Positions 8,356 through 17,391 of a DNA stretch of 64,000 nucleotides are shown piece by piece. How positions within the stretch are numbered: the stretch's first letter is position 1; the number at the start of each line of letters is the position of its first letter. The stretch comes from Streptococcus ovis DSM 16829. GTDB lineage: Bacteria > Bacillota > Bacilli > Lactobacillales > Streptococcaceae. The position numbers and the translations under genes are program-made. The notes below the pieces were generated by a model. That model made no database searches. It was not told the DNA's origin and was given only the letters and a program-made list of their open reading frames with translations. The DNA is taken from assembly GCF_000380125.1 (NCBI RefSeq), contig NZ_KB904562.1, forward strand, positions 124,001 to 188,000, in the 5' to 3' direction.

Positions 8356-8417
8356 TTGTTACCTTTCTTTTTAAAAGTGGTTAACAACACTATAAATGCT
8401 TTTGAAAGAAAAGTCAA
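8356..8417 (-). promoter_or_regulatory. bioY promoter with BirA-type operator
   Basis: On the minus strand TTGACT (8412-8417), a 17-base spacer and TATAGT (8389-8394) form a good sigma-A promoter. Immediately downstream TTGTTAACC (8379-8387), 15 bases, GGTAACAA (8356-8363) reproduces the Firmicute BirA box (TTGTTAACC-N14/15-GGTTAACAA) with one base missing in the distal arm. It covers the transcription start to the ribosome binding site, so biotinyl-AMP-loaded BirA could repress directly. Confidence 0.8.
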
Positions 8418-8456
8418 GGCTTACTAATTCGGCTGGTACATCTTAGGGAGGGAATG

Positions 8457-9035
8457 ATGAAGATTATTTTACTTGGAGATAGTTTATTTGCAAGGGATGA
8501 GGGGAAAGTAGAGCCTCATATCAATTTTTCATTGAAACGATTGATCCCAGATCTTGTCATTACAAATCTGGCGGAGTCAGGTGACAATAGTATTGACTTA
8601 TTAGCTAAGCTAGCAAAATGGGATTTTCCGGTAGTGGATAAGGTATTTGTTTGGATTGGAACCAATGATTTGGCAACTCACAAACAGATTTACCTAGGTG
8701 AATTTCAAGAAAATATGAGACAGATTTCTTCGATACTTTTGGAACGATACCAACCGTCACAATTGATTTTTTTAGGTCCAACACCTGTTGATGAGACCAA
8801 GCAACGTTACCGAACCAATCGATTGGTTACTTATTACAGTGAAATTGTGGAGAAGGTAGCTAGAGAAGCCAAGTGTGATTTCCTATCAGTTCAAGACCTC
8901 ATGACAGATTCCCCAATTCCCCTTCCAGAATTGTTAAGAGGAAGTATGGATGATGGGCTGCATTTTGGAAGTGTAGGCTATGAATTATTAGCTGAGAAAT
9001 TAGAGGAATATATAAAGAAAAAACCAGGTCTATAG
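8457..9035 (+). CDS. SGNH/GDSL-family hydrolase
   Basis: A 192-residue esterase/lipase-like enzyme. Block I is GDSL at residues 7-10 (nucleophile Ser), the block III Asn is in GTND, and the catalytic Asp-x-x-His pair is DGLHF near residue 170. There is no signal peptide, so it acts in the cytoplasm; the substrate is unknown. Two ATGs are adjacent (8454, 8457); I chose the second because its spacing from GGAGGG is better. It is divergent from bioY. Confidence 0.85.
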   Translation: MKIILLGDSLFARDEGKVEPHINFSLKRLIPDLVITNLAESGDNSIDLLAKLAKWDFPVVDKVFVWIGTNDLATHKQIYLGEFQENMRQISSILLERYQPSQLIFLGPTPVDETKQRYRTNRLVTYYSEIVEKVAREAKCDFLSVQDLMTDSPIPLPELLRGSMDDGLHFGSVGYELLAEKLEEYIKKKPGL

Positions 9036-9046
9036 ACTTGGTTTTT
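9018..9046 (+). terminator. Terminator after the SGNH hydrolase
   Basis: AAAAAACCAGGTC, loop TATA, GACTTGGTTTTT. The hairpin includes the last codons and stop of the gene. Confidence 0.8.
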
Positions 9047-9092
9047 CGTTATGACTTTAAATTCGAATGATGAACAGTTCTTAATTTGGTAA

Positions 9093-9133
9093 TTATCTCA
9101 TAGTGACTCTTCTTCTGAACCAGTTGGGTGAAT
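9093..9133 (-). pseudogene. Degenerate duplicate of the gor 3' end
   Basis: Read on the minus strand, this segment encodes IHPTGSEE, then after a one-base shift corresponds to VTMR and a stop, the exact C-terminus of the intact gor gene at 9230. TTCTGAACCAGTTGG is identical in both copies and TTATCTCAT (the stop end) is also shared. Similarity ends abruptly at about 9133. It is a non-functional scar lying 137 bases downstream of the real 3' end. Confidence 0.65.
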
Positions 9134-9137
9134 AGGT

Positions 9138-9160
9138 CAAACAATCTTGGAGATTGTTTG
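9138..9160. repeat. Perfect 10-bp hairpin without a T tract
   Basis: CAAACAATCT, loop TGG, AGATTGTTTG. It sits directly beside the gor remnant. No T run follows on either strand, so a terminator role is unlikely; it could be an mRNA 3' stabiliser or part of an integration scar. Confidence 0.5.
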
Positions 9161-9229
9161 AGATTGGAGATGAGAGGCATTTATCCAACCAATTTACAAT
9201 CTGTCTTTTTGTAAAATGTGTACTTTTTC

Positions 9230-10579
9230 TTATCTCATCGTTACAAACTCTTCTGAACCAGTTGGATGAATGGCTACCGTCGCATCAAAATCTTCTTTGG
9301 TTGCCCCCATCTTCATAGCGACAGCGAAGCCTTGAATCATTTCATCTACGCCATAGCCGATACCGTGCAGACCAATCACTTTTTCGTCAGGACCGGCTGT
9401 GATGAGTTTGAATTTAGCCATTTGTCGATGACTTCCGAGTGCTGTGTACATTGAAGTAAAGGCAGAAGTATAGACGTTGATGTTGTTTTCTCCGTATTGG
9501 CGAATCGCTTCTGGTTCTGTCAAGCCGACTGTTCCGATAGCTGGGTGTGAAAAGACGACTGTTGGAACTAGATTAAAGTCCATTTTAGCAGTGGTTTTCC
9601 CATTAAAAAGCCTCTCGGAAAGGAGGCGTCCAGTTTTGATAGCTACTGGTGTCAATTCGATGTGTCCTGTCACATCACCAAGGGCGTAGATACCTGGAGT
9701 CGATGTTTCTTGGTATTCATTGACCTTGATATAGCCTCTTTCTGTCAATTCAACGCCAGCAGCTTCAAGGTTTAATTGGTCGATATTTGGTTGGCGACCG
9801 ATTGCCCAAAGGACTTGTTCAGCTTGGTGGGTGCTACCATCTTCAAAAGTAATTTGGAGCAGACCGTTGTCTAATTTATCTACACGACTTGGAACTTTAT
9901 GGGTATGCAAGGCGAGGCCTGTTTTTTCCATTTCGTCTACGAGAGCTTCAACGATATAAGGATCAAATCTACGCAGAGGGGATTCCTTACGTACAAATAG
10001 ATCTGTCTTGACACCGAGATTGTGGAGAACGCCAGCAATCTCAACAGCAATGTAACCAGCGCCCATTACTGCAATAGAAGCTGGTAGACTTTCCCATGCA
10101 AAGACATCATCAGACACAATTCCTAATTCTTTTCCAGGGATATCTGGGACAGATGGGCGAGCCCCTGTTGCGATGACAATGTGGTCTGCTTGTATCAATT
10201 CGCCATTGACTTCAACAGTATTGGCATCTACAAAACGGGCGTAGCCTTCAATTAATTCAACGCCGTTTCGCTTAAAAGAGCCATCGTATGAATTGCGGGA
10301 ACGTTCAATATAGGCTTCGCGATTTTGGCGAAGAGTGGCAAAATCAAAGGTTACATTTTCTGCTGTAAAACCGTATTCTGGACCATAGTGGTGAATGGCT
10401 TCTGAAATATTTGCCCCATACCACATGATTTTCTTAGGGACGCAGCCGATATTGACACAAGTACCGCCGAGTAGGTTACCTTCAATAACAGCTGCTTTGG
10501 CTCCATGTTCACCAGCGCGATTCATGGTGGCAATACCACCTGACCCTCCACCAATGGAAATAATGTCAAATTTTTTCAT
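9230..10579 (-). CDS. gor: Glutathione-disulfide reductase
   Basis: FAD- and NADPH-dependent disulfide oxidoreductase, 449 residues. It has an N-terminal FAD-binding GGGSGG motif (10-15), the redox-active disulfide GGTCVNIGC with Cys41 and Cys46, an NADPH-binding GAGYIAVE motif in the middle, GDVTG near residue 303, and the C-terminal active-site His438 with Glu443 in HPTGSEEF. These features match glutathione reductase rather than lipoamide dehydrogenase. It supports oxidative-stress defence in a catalase-negative genus. The ATG has a GAGGAAA site. Confidence 0.92.
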   Translation of the reverse strand: MKKFDIISIGGGSGGIATMNRAGEHGAKAAVIEGNLLGGTCVNIGCVPKKIMWYGANISEAIHHYGPEYGFTAENVTFDFATLRQNREAYIERSRNSYDGSFKRNGVELIEGYARFVDANTVEVNGELIQADHIVIATGARPSVPDIPGKELGIVSDDVFAWESLPASIAVMGAGYIAVEIAGVLHNLGVKTDLFVRKESPLRRFDPYIVEALVDEMEKTGLALHTHKVPSRVDKLDNGLLQITFEDGSTHQAEQVLWAIGRQPNIDQLNLEAAGVELTERGYIKVNEYQETSTPGIYALGDVTGHIELTPVAIKTGRLLSERLFNGKTTAKMDFNLVPTVVFSHPAIGTVGLTEPEAIRQYGENNINVYTSAFTSMYTALGSHRQMAKFKLITAGPDEKVIGLHGIGYGVDEMIQGFAVAMKMGATKEDFDATVAIHPTGSEEFVTMR

Positions 10580-10610
10580 TCTTTTTCCTCATTTCATTCT
10601 TGTTTTTTTC

Positions 10611-10639
10611 ATTGTAGCGTTTTTTGCTGATTCTCGCAA
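10611..10639 (-). promoter_or_regulatory. gor promoter
   Basis: On the minus strand TTGCGA (10634-10639), a 17-base spacer and TACAAT (10611-10616), about 30 bases before the gor ATG. Confidence 0.6.
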
Positions 10640-10741
10640 AAATTTGCTACGCAGGGCTATTCTTACAAAACTGTAAGGCTTGTTTTACAGAAAAAGGATG
10701 CAAAATACAGAAGATTTTTATAAAATAATACCAAAGAACAC

Positions 10742-10797
10742 TTGCAAATATTTTTGTATTGATGTATTATATAATTAACACAAAAAGGATGTGTTAA
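10742..10797 (+). promoter_or_regulatory. Promoter and candidate operator of the MacAB-like operon
   Basis: TTGCAA (10742-10747), 17 bases, TATTAT (10765-10770). At the expected start site lies a perfect 7-bp dyad, TTAACAC (10775-10781), nine bases, GTGTTAA (10791-10797), placed where a repressor would block initiation. The regulator is not identifiable in the window. Confidence 0.6.
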
Positions 10798-10825
10798 ACA
10801 TCTTCAAATAAAAAGGAGAACAAAT

Positions 10826-11986
10826 ATGTTTAAGACGAAAAAAGCGAAGATTGCTTTGTTTTCTGGTTTAGGCCTTGCAGCAGTTGCGTTAATTGGTGGA
10901 GGTCTATTGTACGGAAGTATGGGAAATACAGCTTCAGAAACGAAAACAGGATCAGCACAGTTATTGTATACCAAGGCAAGTGAGGGTTCCATTGCATCTT
11001 CTACGCTGTTATCTGGAACGGTAGAAGCTGCGGATGAGCAATATGTCTACTATGATCCATCTAAGGGAGATATTTCTGAAATCAAGGTGAAACAAGGAGA
11101 TCAAGTACAGCCTGGTCAAGCTCTAATCCAGTATGATACTGCAGAATTGCAGGGAGCTTTTGATACCGCTGTGCGTGCACGTGATAAGGTTGGACGTCAA
11201 ATTTACGAGTTAAAAACCTATGGGAAGACAGTTGATTTGACAGGTGATGAAGCTGTAGATGGAGAAGTTGTTTCTTCTACTCAAAGATCAATGGATATGC
11301 AGTTGCAGGATTTGAATGATGCTTATGCTGACGCTCAAAATGCAGTTGATAAGGCACAAGGTGCTTTGAACGAAGCGACGGTTAATAGTACTGTATCAGG
11401 AACAGTTGTAGAGGTAAATCGCTCTGTTTCTAAATCCAATACAACAACTAGTCAAACTGTGGTTCATATTGTTAACCAAGGAAGTCTTCAAGCAGTGGGA
11501 ACACTATCTGAATACGATTTGGCAAATATTTCAGTGGACCAAGAAGTGAAATTAACTTCAAAAGTATACCCTGATAAAACATGGAATGGGAAAATTGCCT
11601 ATGTTTCGAATTATCCAGAAAATCAACAAGCGACTACCGCTACTCCTGGAGCAAGTTCAGGTGGGGCACATTATCCATTTAAGGTGAAATTAACGAGTGA
11701 AATTGGTGAGCTAAAACAAGGCTTTACAGTCAACATTGAAGTGGTCAATAAAAGTAAACGGATCTTGATTCCTGTATCAGCAGTTGTCGCAGATGGGGAT
11801 AAAAACTTTGTTTGGACGATTGTGGATGGTAAGGCTAAAAAGGTTGAAGTCACTTTAGGAAGTTCCGATGCTACCCAACAAGAAGTGGTAACAGGACTTA
11901 AAGTAGATGACCACGTTATTTCCAATCCGGACGATAGCCTAAAAGATGGAAAAGAGGTTGAAGCCGATGAAGAAATTACTGATTAA
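10826..11986 (+). CDS. MacA-like periplasmic-adaptor (HlyD family) protein
   Basis: A 386-residue membrane-fusion protein: N-terminal transmembrane anchor (about residues 9-32), a lipoyl/barrel-sandwich half starting SGTVEAADEQYVYY, a short coiled hairpin (about 140-185), the second lipoyl half SGTVVEV, and a beta-barrel domain. It pairs with the ABC ATPase and FtsX-type permease that follow. In streptococci such MacAB-like systems export or give resistance to antimicrobial peptides and some drugs. The substrate here is unknown. RBS AAAGGAG. Confidence 0.88.
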   Translation: MFKTKKAKIALFSGLGLAAVALIGGGLLYGSMGNTASETKTGSAQLLYTKASEGSIASSTLLSGTVEAADEQYVYYDPSKGDISEIKVKQGDQVQPGQALIQYDTAELQGAFDTAVRARDKVGRQIYELKTYGKTVDLTGDEAVDGEVVSSTQRSMDMQLQDLNDAYADAQNAVDKAQGALNEATVNSTVSGTVVEVNRSVSKSNTTTSQTVVHIVNQGSLQAVGTLSEYDLANISVDQEVKLTSKVYPDKTWNGKIAYVSNYPENQQATTATPGASSGGAHYPFKVKLTSEIGELKQGFTVNIEVVNKSKRILIPVSAVVADGDKNFVWTIVDGKAKKVEVTLGSSDATQQEVVTGLKVDDHVISNPDDSLKDGKEVEADEEITD

Positions 11987-12662
11987 GTTGACCGATATCA
12001 ATAAGAGTTATAAAAATGGAGATCAGGAATTACGCGTTTTAAAAGATATCAATCTTGAAGTGGAAGAAGGAGAATTTCTGGCAATCATGGGGCCATCAGG
12101 ATCAGGAAAATCCACCCTGATGAACATCATTGGCTTGTTAGACCGTCCTACTTCAGGGGAATACGTCTTAGAAGGGACAGAAGTTGGATACTTATCAGAA
12201 AAAAAATTAGCAAATGTGCGGAATGCTCAGATTGGTTTTGTCTTCCAGCAGTTCTTCCTATTGGCAAAATTAAATGCTCTCCAAAATGTAGAACTTCCTT
12301 TGATTTACGCTGGCGTTCCTGCCAATAAGCGAAAAGAATTATCAAAGCAATTTCTTGAAAAGGTCGAGCTAGGTGAGCGGATGCACCATCTGCCATCTGA
12401 ATTATCTGGTGGTCAAAAACAACGGGTGGCCATTGCGCGTGCTTTGGTCAATGCGCCTTCGATTATCCTTGCTGACGAACCAACAGGGGCATTGGATACA
12501 AAGACAGGTGATCAGATTATGGAATTGCTGACAGAACTCAATCGTGAAGGCAAAACCATTATCATGGTTACGCATGAACCAGAAATTGCGGAGTATGCCA
12601 CGCGTAAGATTGTTCTTCGAGATGGTGTCATTACGGAAGATAGTCGAAAGGAGGTCGTGTAA
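11967..12662 (+). CDS. MacB-like ABC transporter ATP-binding protein
   Basis: A 231-residue ATPase of the MacB/LolD class. Walker [10 protein letters not shown] is at about residues 37-45, followed by a Q-loop, the signature LSGGQKQR and Walker [13 protein letters not shown], with the H-loop THE near the end. I use the ATG at 11967, which overlaps the adaptor gene by 20 bases behind GAGGTTG; the longer in-frame start at 11946 has no ribosome binding site. It energises the permease encoded next. Confidence 0.9.
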   Translation: MKKLLIKLTDINKSYKNGDQELRVLKDINLEVEEGEFLAIMGPSGSGKSTLMNIIGLLDRPTSGEYVLEGTEVGYLSEKKLANVRNAQIGFVFQQFFLLAKLNALQNVELPLIYAGVPANKRKELSKQFLEKVELGERMHHLPSELSGGQKQRVAIARALVNAPSIILADEPTGALDTKTGDQIMELLTELNREGKTIIMVTHEPEIAEYATRKIVLRDGVITEDSRKEVV

Positions 12663-13916
12663 ATGGAAAATTGGAAATTTGCACTGAAATCCATCTTAGC
12701 CCATAAGATGCGTTCCCTCCTTACCATGCTTGGTATTATCATCGGTGTAGCTTCTGTTGTGGTTATTGTTGCCTTGGGTGAAGGGATGAGAAGTAGCCTT
12801 GCTGATGCACTTGGTGGCGATCAAAAAGATGTTCAGGTTTACTTTTCAAATCAGGTCATGGAAGAAGGAAGAGACGGTCTGTTCTCCTACTCTGCTGTGA
12901 CAGATGTCTTGCCAGAGTCAGAACCTGTCCTATCAAATACAGTCTTGGAAGGATTACTTTCCATTGATGGTGTAGATAATTATTTTACGACGAATAACAC
13001 CAGTGCTGAAGTGAGTTTTGGTAGTAAAAAAGCAGACAATACTTTCATTACAGGTGTCAGTCAATCTTACTTTGATGTAAAAAAATATAAGATTCTAGCT
13101 GGACGTAAATTTACTGCTGACGATTATAGTCGCTTCTCTCGCATTATCATGCTAGATAAAAAATTGGCTAAAAAACTTTTTGGCGATATTCAGTCTTCTT
13201 TGAATCAAACCGTCAGTGTCAAAGACCATGCTTACCTGGTGGTTGGAGTCTATGAAGATCCTAATGCAGGTTCCCCACTTTATGGTGCTCTTTCTGAAGG
13301 GAATGCTGTGATGACCAATACACAGTTAGCCGCTGAAGAAGGTGGAGCAGTTAGTGAAAACGCACAAATTATGGTCCATGTTGAAGATGTGCCCCGTGCC
13401 AGTGAAGTAGGTCAGGCGGCAGCGGATTATCTGACAAAGGCAACAGGCCTCAAAGAAGCACGCTATGAAATCTATGATTTGTCTAAGATGTTGGATGAAT
13501 TCAATCAGCAAATGGCGGGTGTGACCCTCTTTATCGGAGCGGTTGCAGGGATTTCTCTGCTAGTAGGTGGTATCGGTGTCATGAATATCATGTTGGTATC
13601 CGTAACAGAACGGACCCGTGAGATTGGCTTGCGAAAAGCGCTTGGTGCGACACGAAGCAATATCTTGATGCAATTTTTGATTGAAGCCATGGTATTGACG
13701 ACTTTGGGTGGTCTGATTGGCCTTCTCATTGCACAAGGAGTTGTGGTTCTTGTCAATGTGACACAAGTCATGGGACAAGGTTTAACAGCAGTGATTTCAG
13801 TACCAGTTGTACTTGGTAGCCTTCTCTTCTCAGCCATTGTCGGTGTTGTCTTTGGGGTCCTTCCTGCCAATAAGGCTTCTAAACTTGATCCAATCGAAGC
13901 ACTGCGGTATGAATAA
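12663..13916 (+). CDS. MacB-like FtsX-family ABC permease
   Basis: A 417-residue permease: N-terminal transmembrane segment (about 20-42), a large extracellular MacB periplasmic core domain (about 43-275), then three C-terminal transmembrane segments with the FtsX-type motif ERTREIGLRKALGA between them. It starts directly after the ATPase stop with a GGAGG site. With the adaptor and ATPase it forms a tripartite Gram-positive MacAB-like pump. Confidence 0.9.
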   Translation: MENWKFALKSILAHKMRSLLTMLGIIIGVASVVVIVALGEGMRSSLADALGGDQKDVQVYFSNQVMEEGRDGLFSYSAVTDVLPESEPVLSNTVLEGLLSIDGVDNYFTTNNTSAEVSFGSKKADNTFITGVSQSYFDVKKYKILAGRKFTADDYSRFSRIIMLDKKLAKKLFGDIQSSLNQTVSVKDHAYLVVGVYEDPNAGSPLYGALSEGNAVMTNTQLAAEEGGAVSENAQIMVHVEDVPRASEVGQAAADYLTKATGLKEARYEIYDLSKMLDEFNQQMAGVTLFIGAVAGISLLVGGIGVMNIMLVSVTERTREIGLRKALGATRSNILMQFLIEAMVLTTLGGLIGLLIAQGVVVLVNVTQVMGQGLTAVISVPVVLGSLLFSAIVGVVFGVLPANKASKLDPIEALRYE

Positions 13917-13940
13917 TTTTTTAAAACGGAGTTGATTGTT

Positions 13941-14354
13941 ATGAGGCGCACTCTGTTGTTTATATTAAGTTTATGTACTTTATTTACATTGATAGCTTGT
14001 GGTAGTCGGGAAGTAGATGACAGGACTTATTCAAAGAAAGAATCTGTTGTAGTTTATGATCAGAACCATAAAAAAATTCTCAAAACTGATAATAAGACGG
14101 TCCTTGATACCTTTGCAGAATACGCAAGTGACACAGAGGTTGAAGGAACAGAAGTACTTGAAGAAGTTCCAAAAGATGCTCAGGTAGCCTATAACTATGA
14201 TCTTATAACTCGCTCTGGAGATACGGTACAAGTAACAGTGTATGATAATTACGACTACCTAGTATTTGAAGATTTTCCGATTATTGGAGACATAAAGTTG
14301 ATTCTTCCAAAGGAAAAAGCAGATTGGTTCAGAAATCCTCAAGACTGGGAATAA
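13941..14354 (+). CDS. Small putative lipoprotein
   Basis: A 137-residue protein with a basic start, a hydrophobic core and a lipobox LIAC at about residues 16-19, so it should be lipidated by Lgt and anchored outside. The mature part is acidic, with no recognised domain. The ATG at 13941 follows ACGGAG. It lies 24 bases behind the MacB-like permease and before a terminator, so it is probably the last gene of that operon and may assist or monitor the pump. Confidence 0.8.
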   Translation: MRRTLLFILSLCTLFTLIACGSREVDDRTYSKKESVVVYDQNHKKILKTDNKTVLDTFAEYASDTEVEGTEVLEEVPKDAQVAYNYDLITRSGDTVQVTVYDNYDYLVFEDFPIIGDIKLILPKEKADWFRNPQDWE

Positions 14355-14396
14355 AAAAATAGGCAGGAGTTCAAATTGAACTTCTGCTTATTTTTA
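14354..14396. terminator. Bidirectional terminator between the efflux operon and a convergent gene
   Basis: A nearly symmetrical hairpin centred on AGTTCAA/TTGAACT with GCAG/CTGC outer pairs and A and T tracts on both sides, able to serve both converging genes. Confidence 0.75.
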
Positions 14397-14888
14397 TAAT
14401 TTTACGGCTGATGTTCGGTCAATCCACACTTGAATTTTACCAAGAAGGAAGCGGGAAATGTTTCCAACCAGTAGAAGGTTAAGTGGGACTGCCATGATGA
14501 AGTTTGTTCCCCATGCCTTGAAGTAGGCAGTGAGATTGAGACCTGCTAAGCCTTGGCTCATGACTAAACCATAGAGGGACATACAAGTAACCATACCAAG
14601 CACCATACAACCTGAAATAGCAAGGATAGGGACGATTTTAGGAACATGTCCTTGATTTTTGCGAGCAGTTGGCTGGATAATATAGTGAGCAGCAGCTTTT
14701 TTAGCAATGGGACCAACGATATACCAATCCAGTAGAAAGGCAACTAAAAATCCAGGTAGAAATCCTAGAAAGACGTGAGGCCAGGCGAAATGTCCTACAA
14801 CGAAAAGATTCCAGCATGACATGGCAAACACCATCATAGAGCACATGAGAGTCGTAAAAATAAGTGATTCTTTTAATGAACGTGGCAA
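14394..14888 (-). CDS. DUF2798-type membrane protein
   Basis: A membrane protein of 164 residues with four hydrophobic segments arranged as two similar halves (helix pairs at about 10-55 and 80-145), each half containing an N-F-[VI]-[VM]-type motif, as in tandem DUF2798 proteins. Function unknown. The start is a TTG at 14888, because AAGGAG lies seven bases upstream of it. A longer in-frame GTG start at 14921 has no ribosome binding site and would place this SD inside the coding region. Confidence 0.75.
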   Translation of the reverse strand: MPRSLKESLIFTTLMCSMMVFAMSCWNLFVVGHFAWPHVFLGFLPGFLVAFLLDWYIVGPIAKKAAAHYIIQPTARKNQGHVPKIVPILAISGCMVLGMVTCMSLYGLVMSQGLAGLNLTAYFKAWGTNFIMAVPLNLLLVGNISRFLLGKIQVWIDRTSAVKL

Positions 14889-15037
14889 AAGTTTTCTCCT
14901 TAAATAATCTAATAGAGTCACTATGAAAGGATTTTCAGTGAGTAACGTTTTTTAGTATAGCATAATTTTGAAAATCTTGTAAGCGAAATTTGAAAATTTC
15001 AGAAAGAAAAATACAAGCAAATTGATTGAAAATAAAT

Positions 15038-15047
15038 ACTAATTAGT
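15038..15047. promoter_or_regulatory. Palindrome in the promoter region of the LLM oxidoreductase
   Basis: ACTAATTAGT is a perfect 10-bp palindrome, directly followed by TGATAAAAT, a probable -10 region. Its position suits a repressor site, but a 10-bp palindrome in AT-rich DNA can arise by chance. Confidence 0.35.
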
Positions 15048-15080
15048 GATAAAATAACATCATAGAAAGTGAGGAGTTAG

Positions 15081-16130
15081 ATGATCGAATTAGGAATTTC
15101 CACCTTTGGAGAAACAACTTTATTGGAAAAGACAGGACAGGCTTATAGCCATGAGGAGCGGATACGCCAATTAGTCAAAGAAATCGAATTAGCTGACGAG
15201 GTTGGCTTAGATGTCTATGGTATCGGAGAACACCACCGAGAGGATTTTGCGGTCTCTGCTCCAGAGATTGTACTGGCAGCAGGAGCTGTTAACACCAAGC
15301 AGATTAAGTTGACATCTGCTGTGTCTATCCTGTCTTCGATGGACCCAGTTCGTCTTTATCAGCAGTATACGACCATTGATGCTTTGTCAAATGGCAGAGC
15401 AGAAATCATGGCTGGTCGTGGTTCCTTTACAGAGTCTTTCCCATTATTTGGTTATGACTTGGCGGATTATGAGGAACTCTTTGATGAAAAATTGGACATG
15501 CTTCTAAAAATTAAAGAAGACACCAATCTCAATTGGACTGGAAAACACACTCAGACAGTTCACAATAAGCCCATCTATCCTCGTCCAGTACAGGAAGATT
15601 TCCCTATTTGGGTGGCAACTGGTGGCCATGTTGAATCTACTATTAAGATTGCTCAGCAAGGACTTCCAATAGTTTATGCGGTTATTGGAACAGCAGCCAA
15701 GAACTTTAAACCATTGGCAGATGCTTACCGTAAGATTGCCACAGAAGCGGGTCACCCAAGTAGTCGCATCAAGGTTGCAGCCCATTCTTGGGGGTGGATT
15801 GCTGAAGATCAAGAACAGGCTGTGGAAGAGTATTTTTACCCAAATAAACAAACAGTTGATAATATTGCGAAAGACCGTCCGCATTGGCGGGAGATGACGA
15901 AGGAGCAATATTTGTATTCTCTATCAGATGAGGGAGCTACAATTGTTGGAAATCCGGAACACGTAGCCAACAAAATTATCGCGACAATTGAAGCCTTGAA
16001 TTTGGATCGCTTTTTCCTCCATCTTCCAGTTGGTTCCATGCCACACGAGGAAGTGTTGAAAGCTATCGAGTTATATGGAAAAGAAGTAGCACCTCGTGTA
16101 CGTCAGTATTTTAATAATCAGTCGAAATAG
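15081..16130 (+). CDS. LLM-class flavin-dependent oxidoreductase
   Basis: A 349-residue luciferase-like monooxygenase-family TIM barrel. Typical family positions visible are LADEVGLDVYGIGEHH early, ALSNGRAEIMAGRGS in the middle and a GNPEHVA element near the end. These enzymes use FMNH2 or F420; streptococci lack F420, so FMN is expected. The substrate is unknown. GAGGAG precedes the ATG by six bases. It converges on a TetR gene that might regulate it, although they are not divergent. Confidence 0.88.
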   Translation: MIELGISTFGETTLLEKTGQAYSHEERIRQLVKEIELADEVGLDVYGIGEHHREDFAVSAPEIVLAAGAVNTKQIKLTSAVSILSSMDPVRLYQQYTTIDALSNGRAEIMAGRGSFTESFPLFGYDLADYEELFDEKLDMLLKIKEDTNLNWTGKHTQTVHNKPIYPRPVQEDFPIWVATGGHVESTIKIAQQGLPIVYAVIGTAAKNFKPLADAYRKIATEAGHPSSRIKVAAHSWGWIAEDQEQAVEEYFYPNKQTVDNIAKDRPHWREMTKEQYLYSLSDEGATIVGNPEHVANKIIATIEALNLDRFFLHLPVGSMPHEEVLKAIELYGKEVAPRVRQYFNNQSK

Positions 16131-16157
16131 AGTAGGTGCTGGTTCGTTAGTGGCCAA

Positions 16158-16193
16158 GAAAAGGTTTGGAAGTAACAGATCCAAACCTTTTTC
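16158..16193. terminator. Terminator after the LLM oxidoreductase
   Basis: GAAAAGGTTTGG, 11-base loop, CCAAACCTTTTTC; A and T tracts on both sides allow bidirectional use with the convergent TetR gene. A second self-complementary AGCGATGCATCGCT lies near 16252-16265. Confidence 0.8.
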
Positions 16194-16271
16194 TAGTGGC
16201 TTCACTTTCACTTTTGAGGTGAAAAGAAAACCGCCAGCGTAGCTGATGGCTGAGCGATGCATCGCTTTCTT

Positions 16272-16892
16272 TTATTTGATTTCTATAGTCTCTTCCTTGT
16301 CTGTAGAAAGTTCAGCTTTTGCTGGTGATTCTATTGGGGACAGAATCGTCTGATAGATACTAAACATAAAATCAGCCAGCTGTTCAATATTAGCTGTATC
16401 TGCATGATAAGCGATATATTTAGTAACTAGCAGGGCATTAGCAGTATATAATTCAACCGCTAATGCTTCAGGAATACAGTTTTGAGCAGGATTGCTGTCC
16501 AATAACAGCTTGTATTTCCGTGCCAGCATTGCCCGGACATCCCCTTCAAAATCAGCATTTGGGAGATGAACTGAGTAAAGGGCTTGGATGATTTTATGGT
16601 ATTCCACAATAGTATGGTAATCTCTTAAAAGATTGGCGTGAAGATCTAAGTGATCTTCTGTCACAAAAGCTGCATATGTAGTATCATTAGCAATGCGACT
16701 ATAAAATGAGACAACATCTTCGAGTAGAGCGATTTTGTCTTTGTAGTGGTTATAGAAAGTCGAACGACCAACATTTGCCTGCTGACAAATATCGTTAATG
16801 GTAATTTTACTAAAATCTCTTTCTGATAATAATTGAATCAACGCTTCTCTCAGAGTGATTTTGCTTTTTTCTAGTTTGATATTTTTTTTCAT
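16272..16892 (-). CDS. TetR/AcrR-family transcriptional regulator
   Basis: A 206-residue regulator. The N-terminal helix-turn-helix is ITINDICQQANVGRSTFYNHYKDK at about residues 31-54; the rest is the helical ligand-binding domain, of the TetR_C type common in Firmicutes, followed by an acidic tail. The start is the ATG at 16892 with AGGAG eight bases upstream; the upstream extension to 16937 lacks a ribosome binding site. The target is unknown. Confidence 0.88.
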   Translation of the reverse strand: MKKNIKLEKSKITLREALIQLLSERDFSKITINDICQQANVGRSTFYNHYKDKIALLEDVVSFYSRIANDTTYAAFVTEDHLDLHANLLRDYHTIVEYHKIIQALYSVHLPNADFEGDVRAMLARKYKLLLDSNPAQNCIPEALAVELYTANALLVTKYIAYHADTANIEQLADFMFSIYQTILSPIESPAKAELSTDKEETIEIK

Positions 16893-17391
16893 TGGTTTTA
16901 CTCCTAAAAAATAGATAAGTAGGCAAAGGAGAGCCACAATTTTATAATGGTTTTACACTAGCTTGGTTACATATATATATTACCATTTAGAAATCGTACT
17001 TTCCAGTGGTAAAAAAGGATGATATTTCGTATGGTTAAAGTTTTGCATAATTGGAATGGATGCTATTAAATGAACATGACAGACAAACTATGCGATCGAT
17101 TTTTTTAGAATTGTACAATGGCAGAGTATTGTTCATCACTTTCATTGCCATTAAATCGTTTGCACTAACGGGTAAAAACTATGTGAATAGTATAACAAAA
17201 TAAGGCTATTTTTGCTTCTAATATGCTCATAGCTAGAACAAGGAAGCAACCTTGTTATTTTACAGACTAGTATACCAATTTTAAAAATTCATTCTGACGT
17301 TATTATAATCTAAAAAGTACTATTTGTATAGTTCGAAATAGTAGTGAGGAAGAAGAGTAGAGTAAGTTTGTGTAGGATAGAATAATACCAG
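16893..17391. other. Long AT-rich intergenic region
   Basis: About 500 bases with no convincing gene. It holds the TetR promoter region (a TTATAA-containing element near 16942-16948 on the minus strand) and a small hairpin AACAAGG/CCTTGTT at 17237-17256 followed by ATTTT. I see nothing else I can support. Confidence 0.5.

Noticed and set aside
16942-16971. A third TGTAACC on the minus strand, 16 bases before ATTATAAAA, upstream of the TetR gene at 16272.
   Set aside because: The -35-like block and spacing match the ECF promoter pair, but the CGTT block reads ATTA, and the AT-rich context makes a chance match likely. Not counted as a regulon member.
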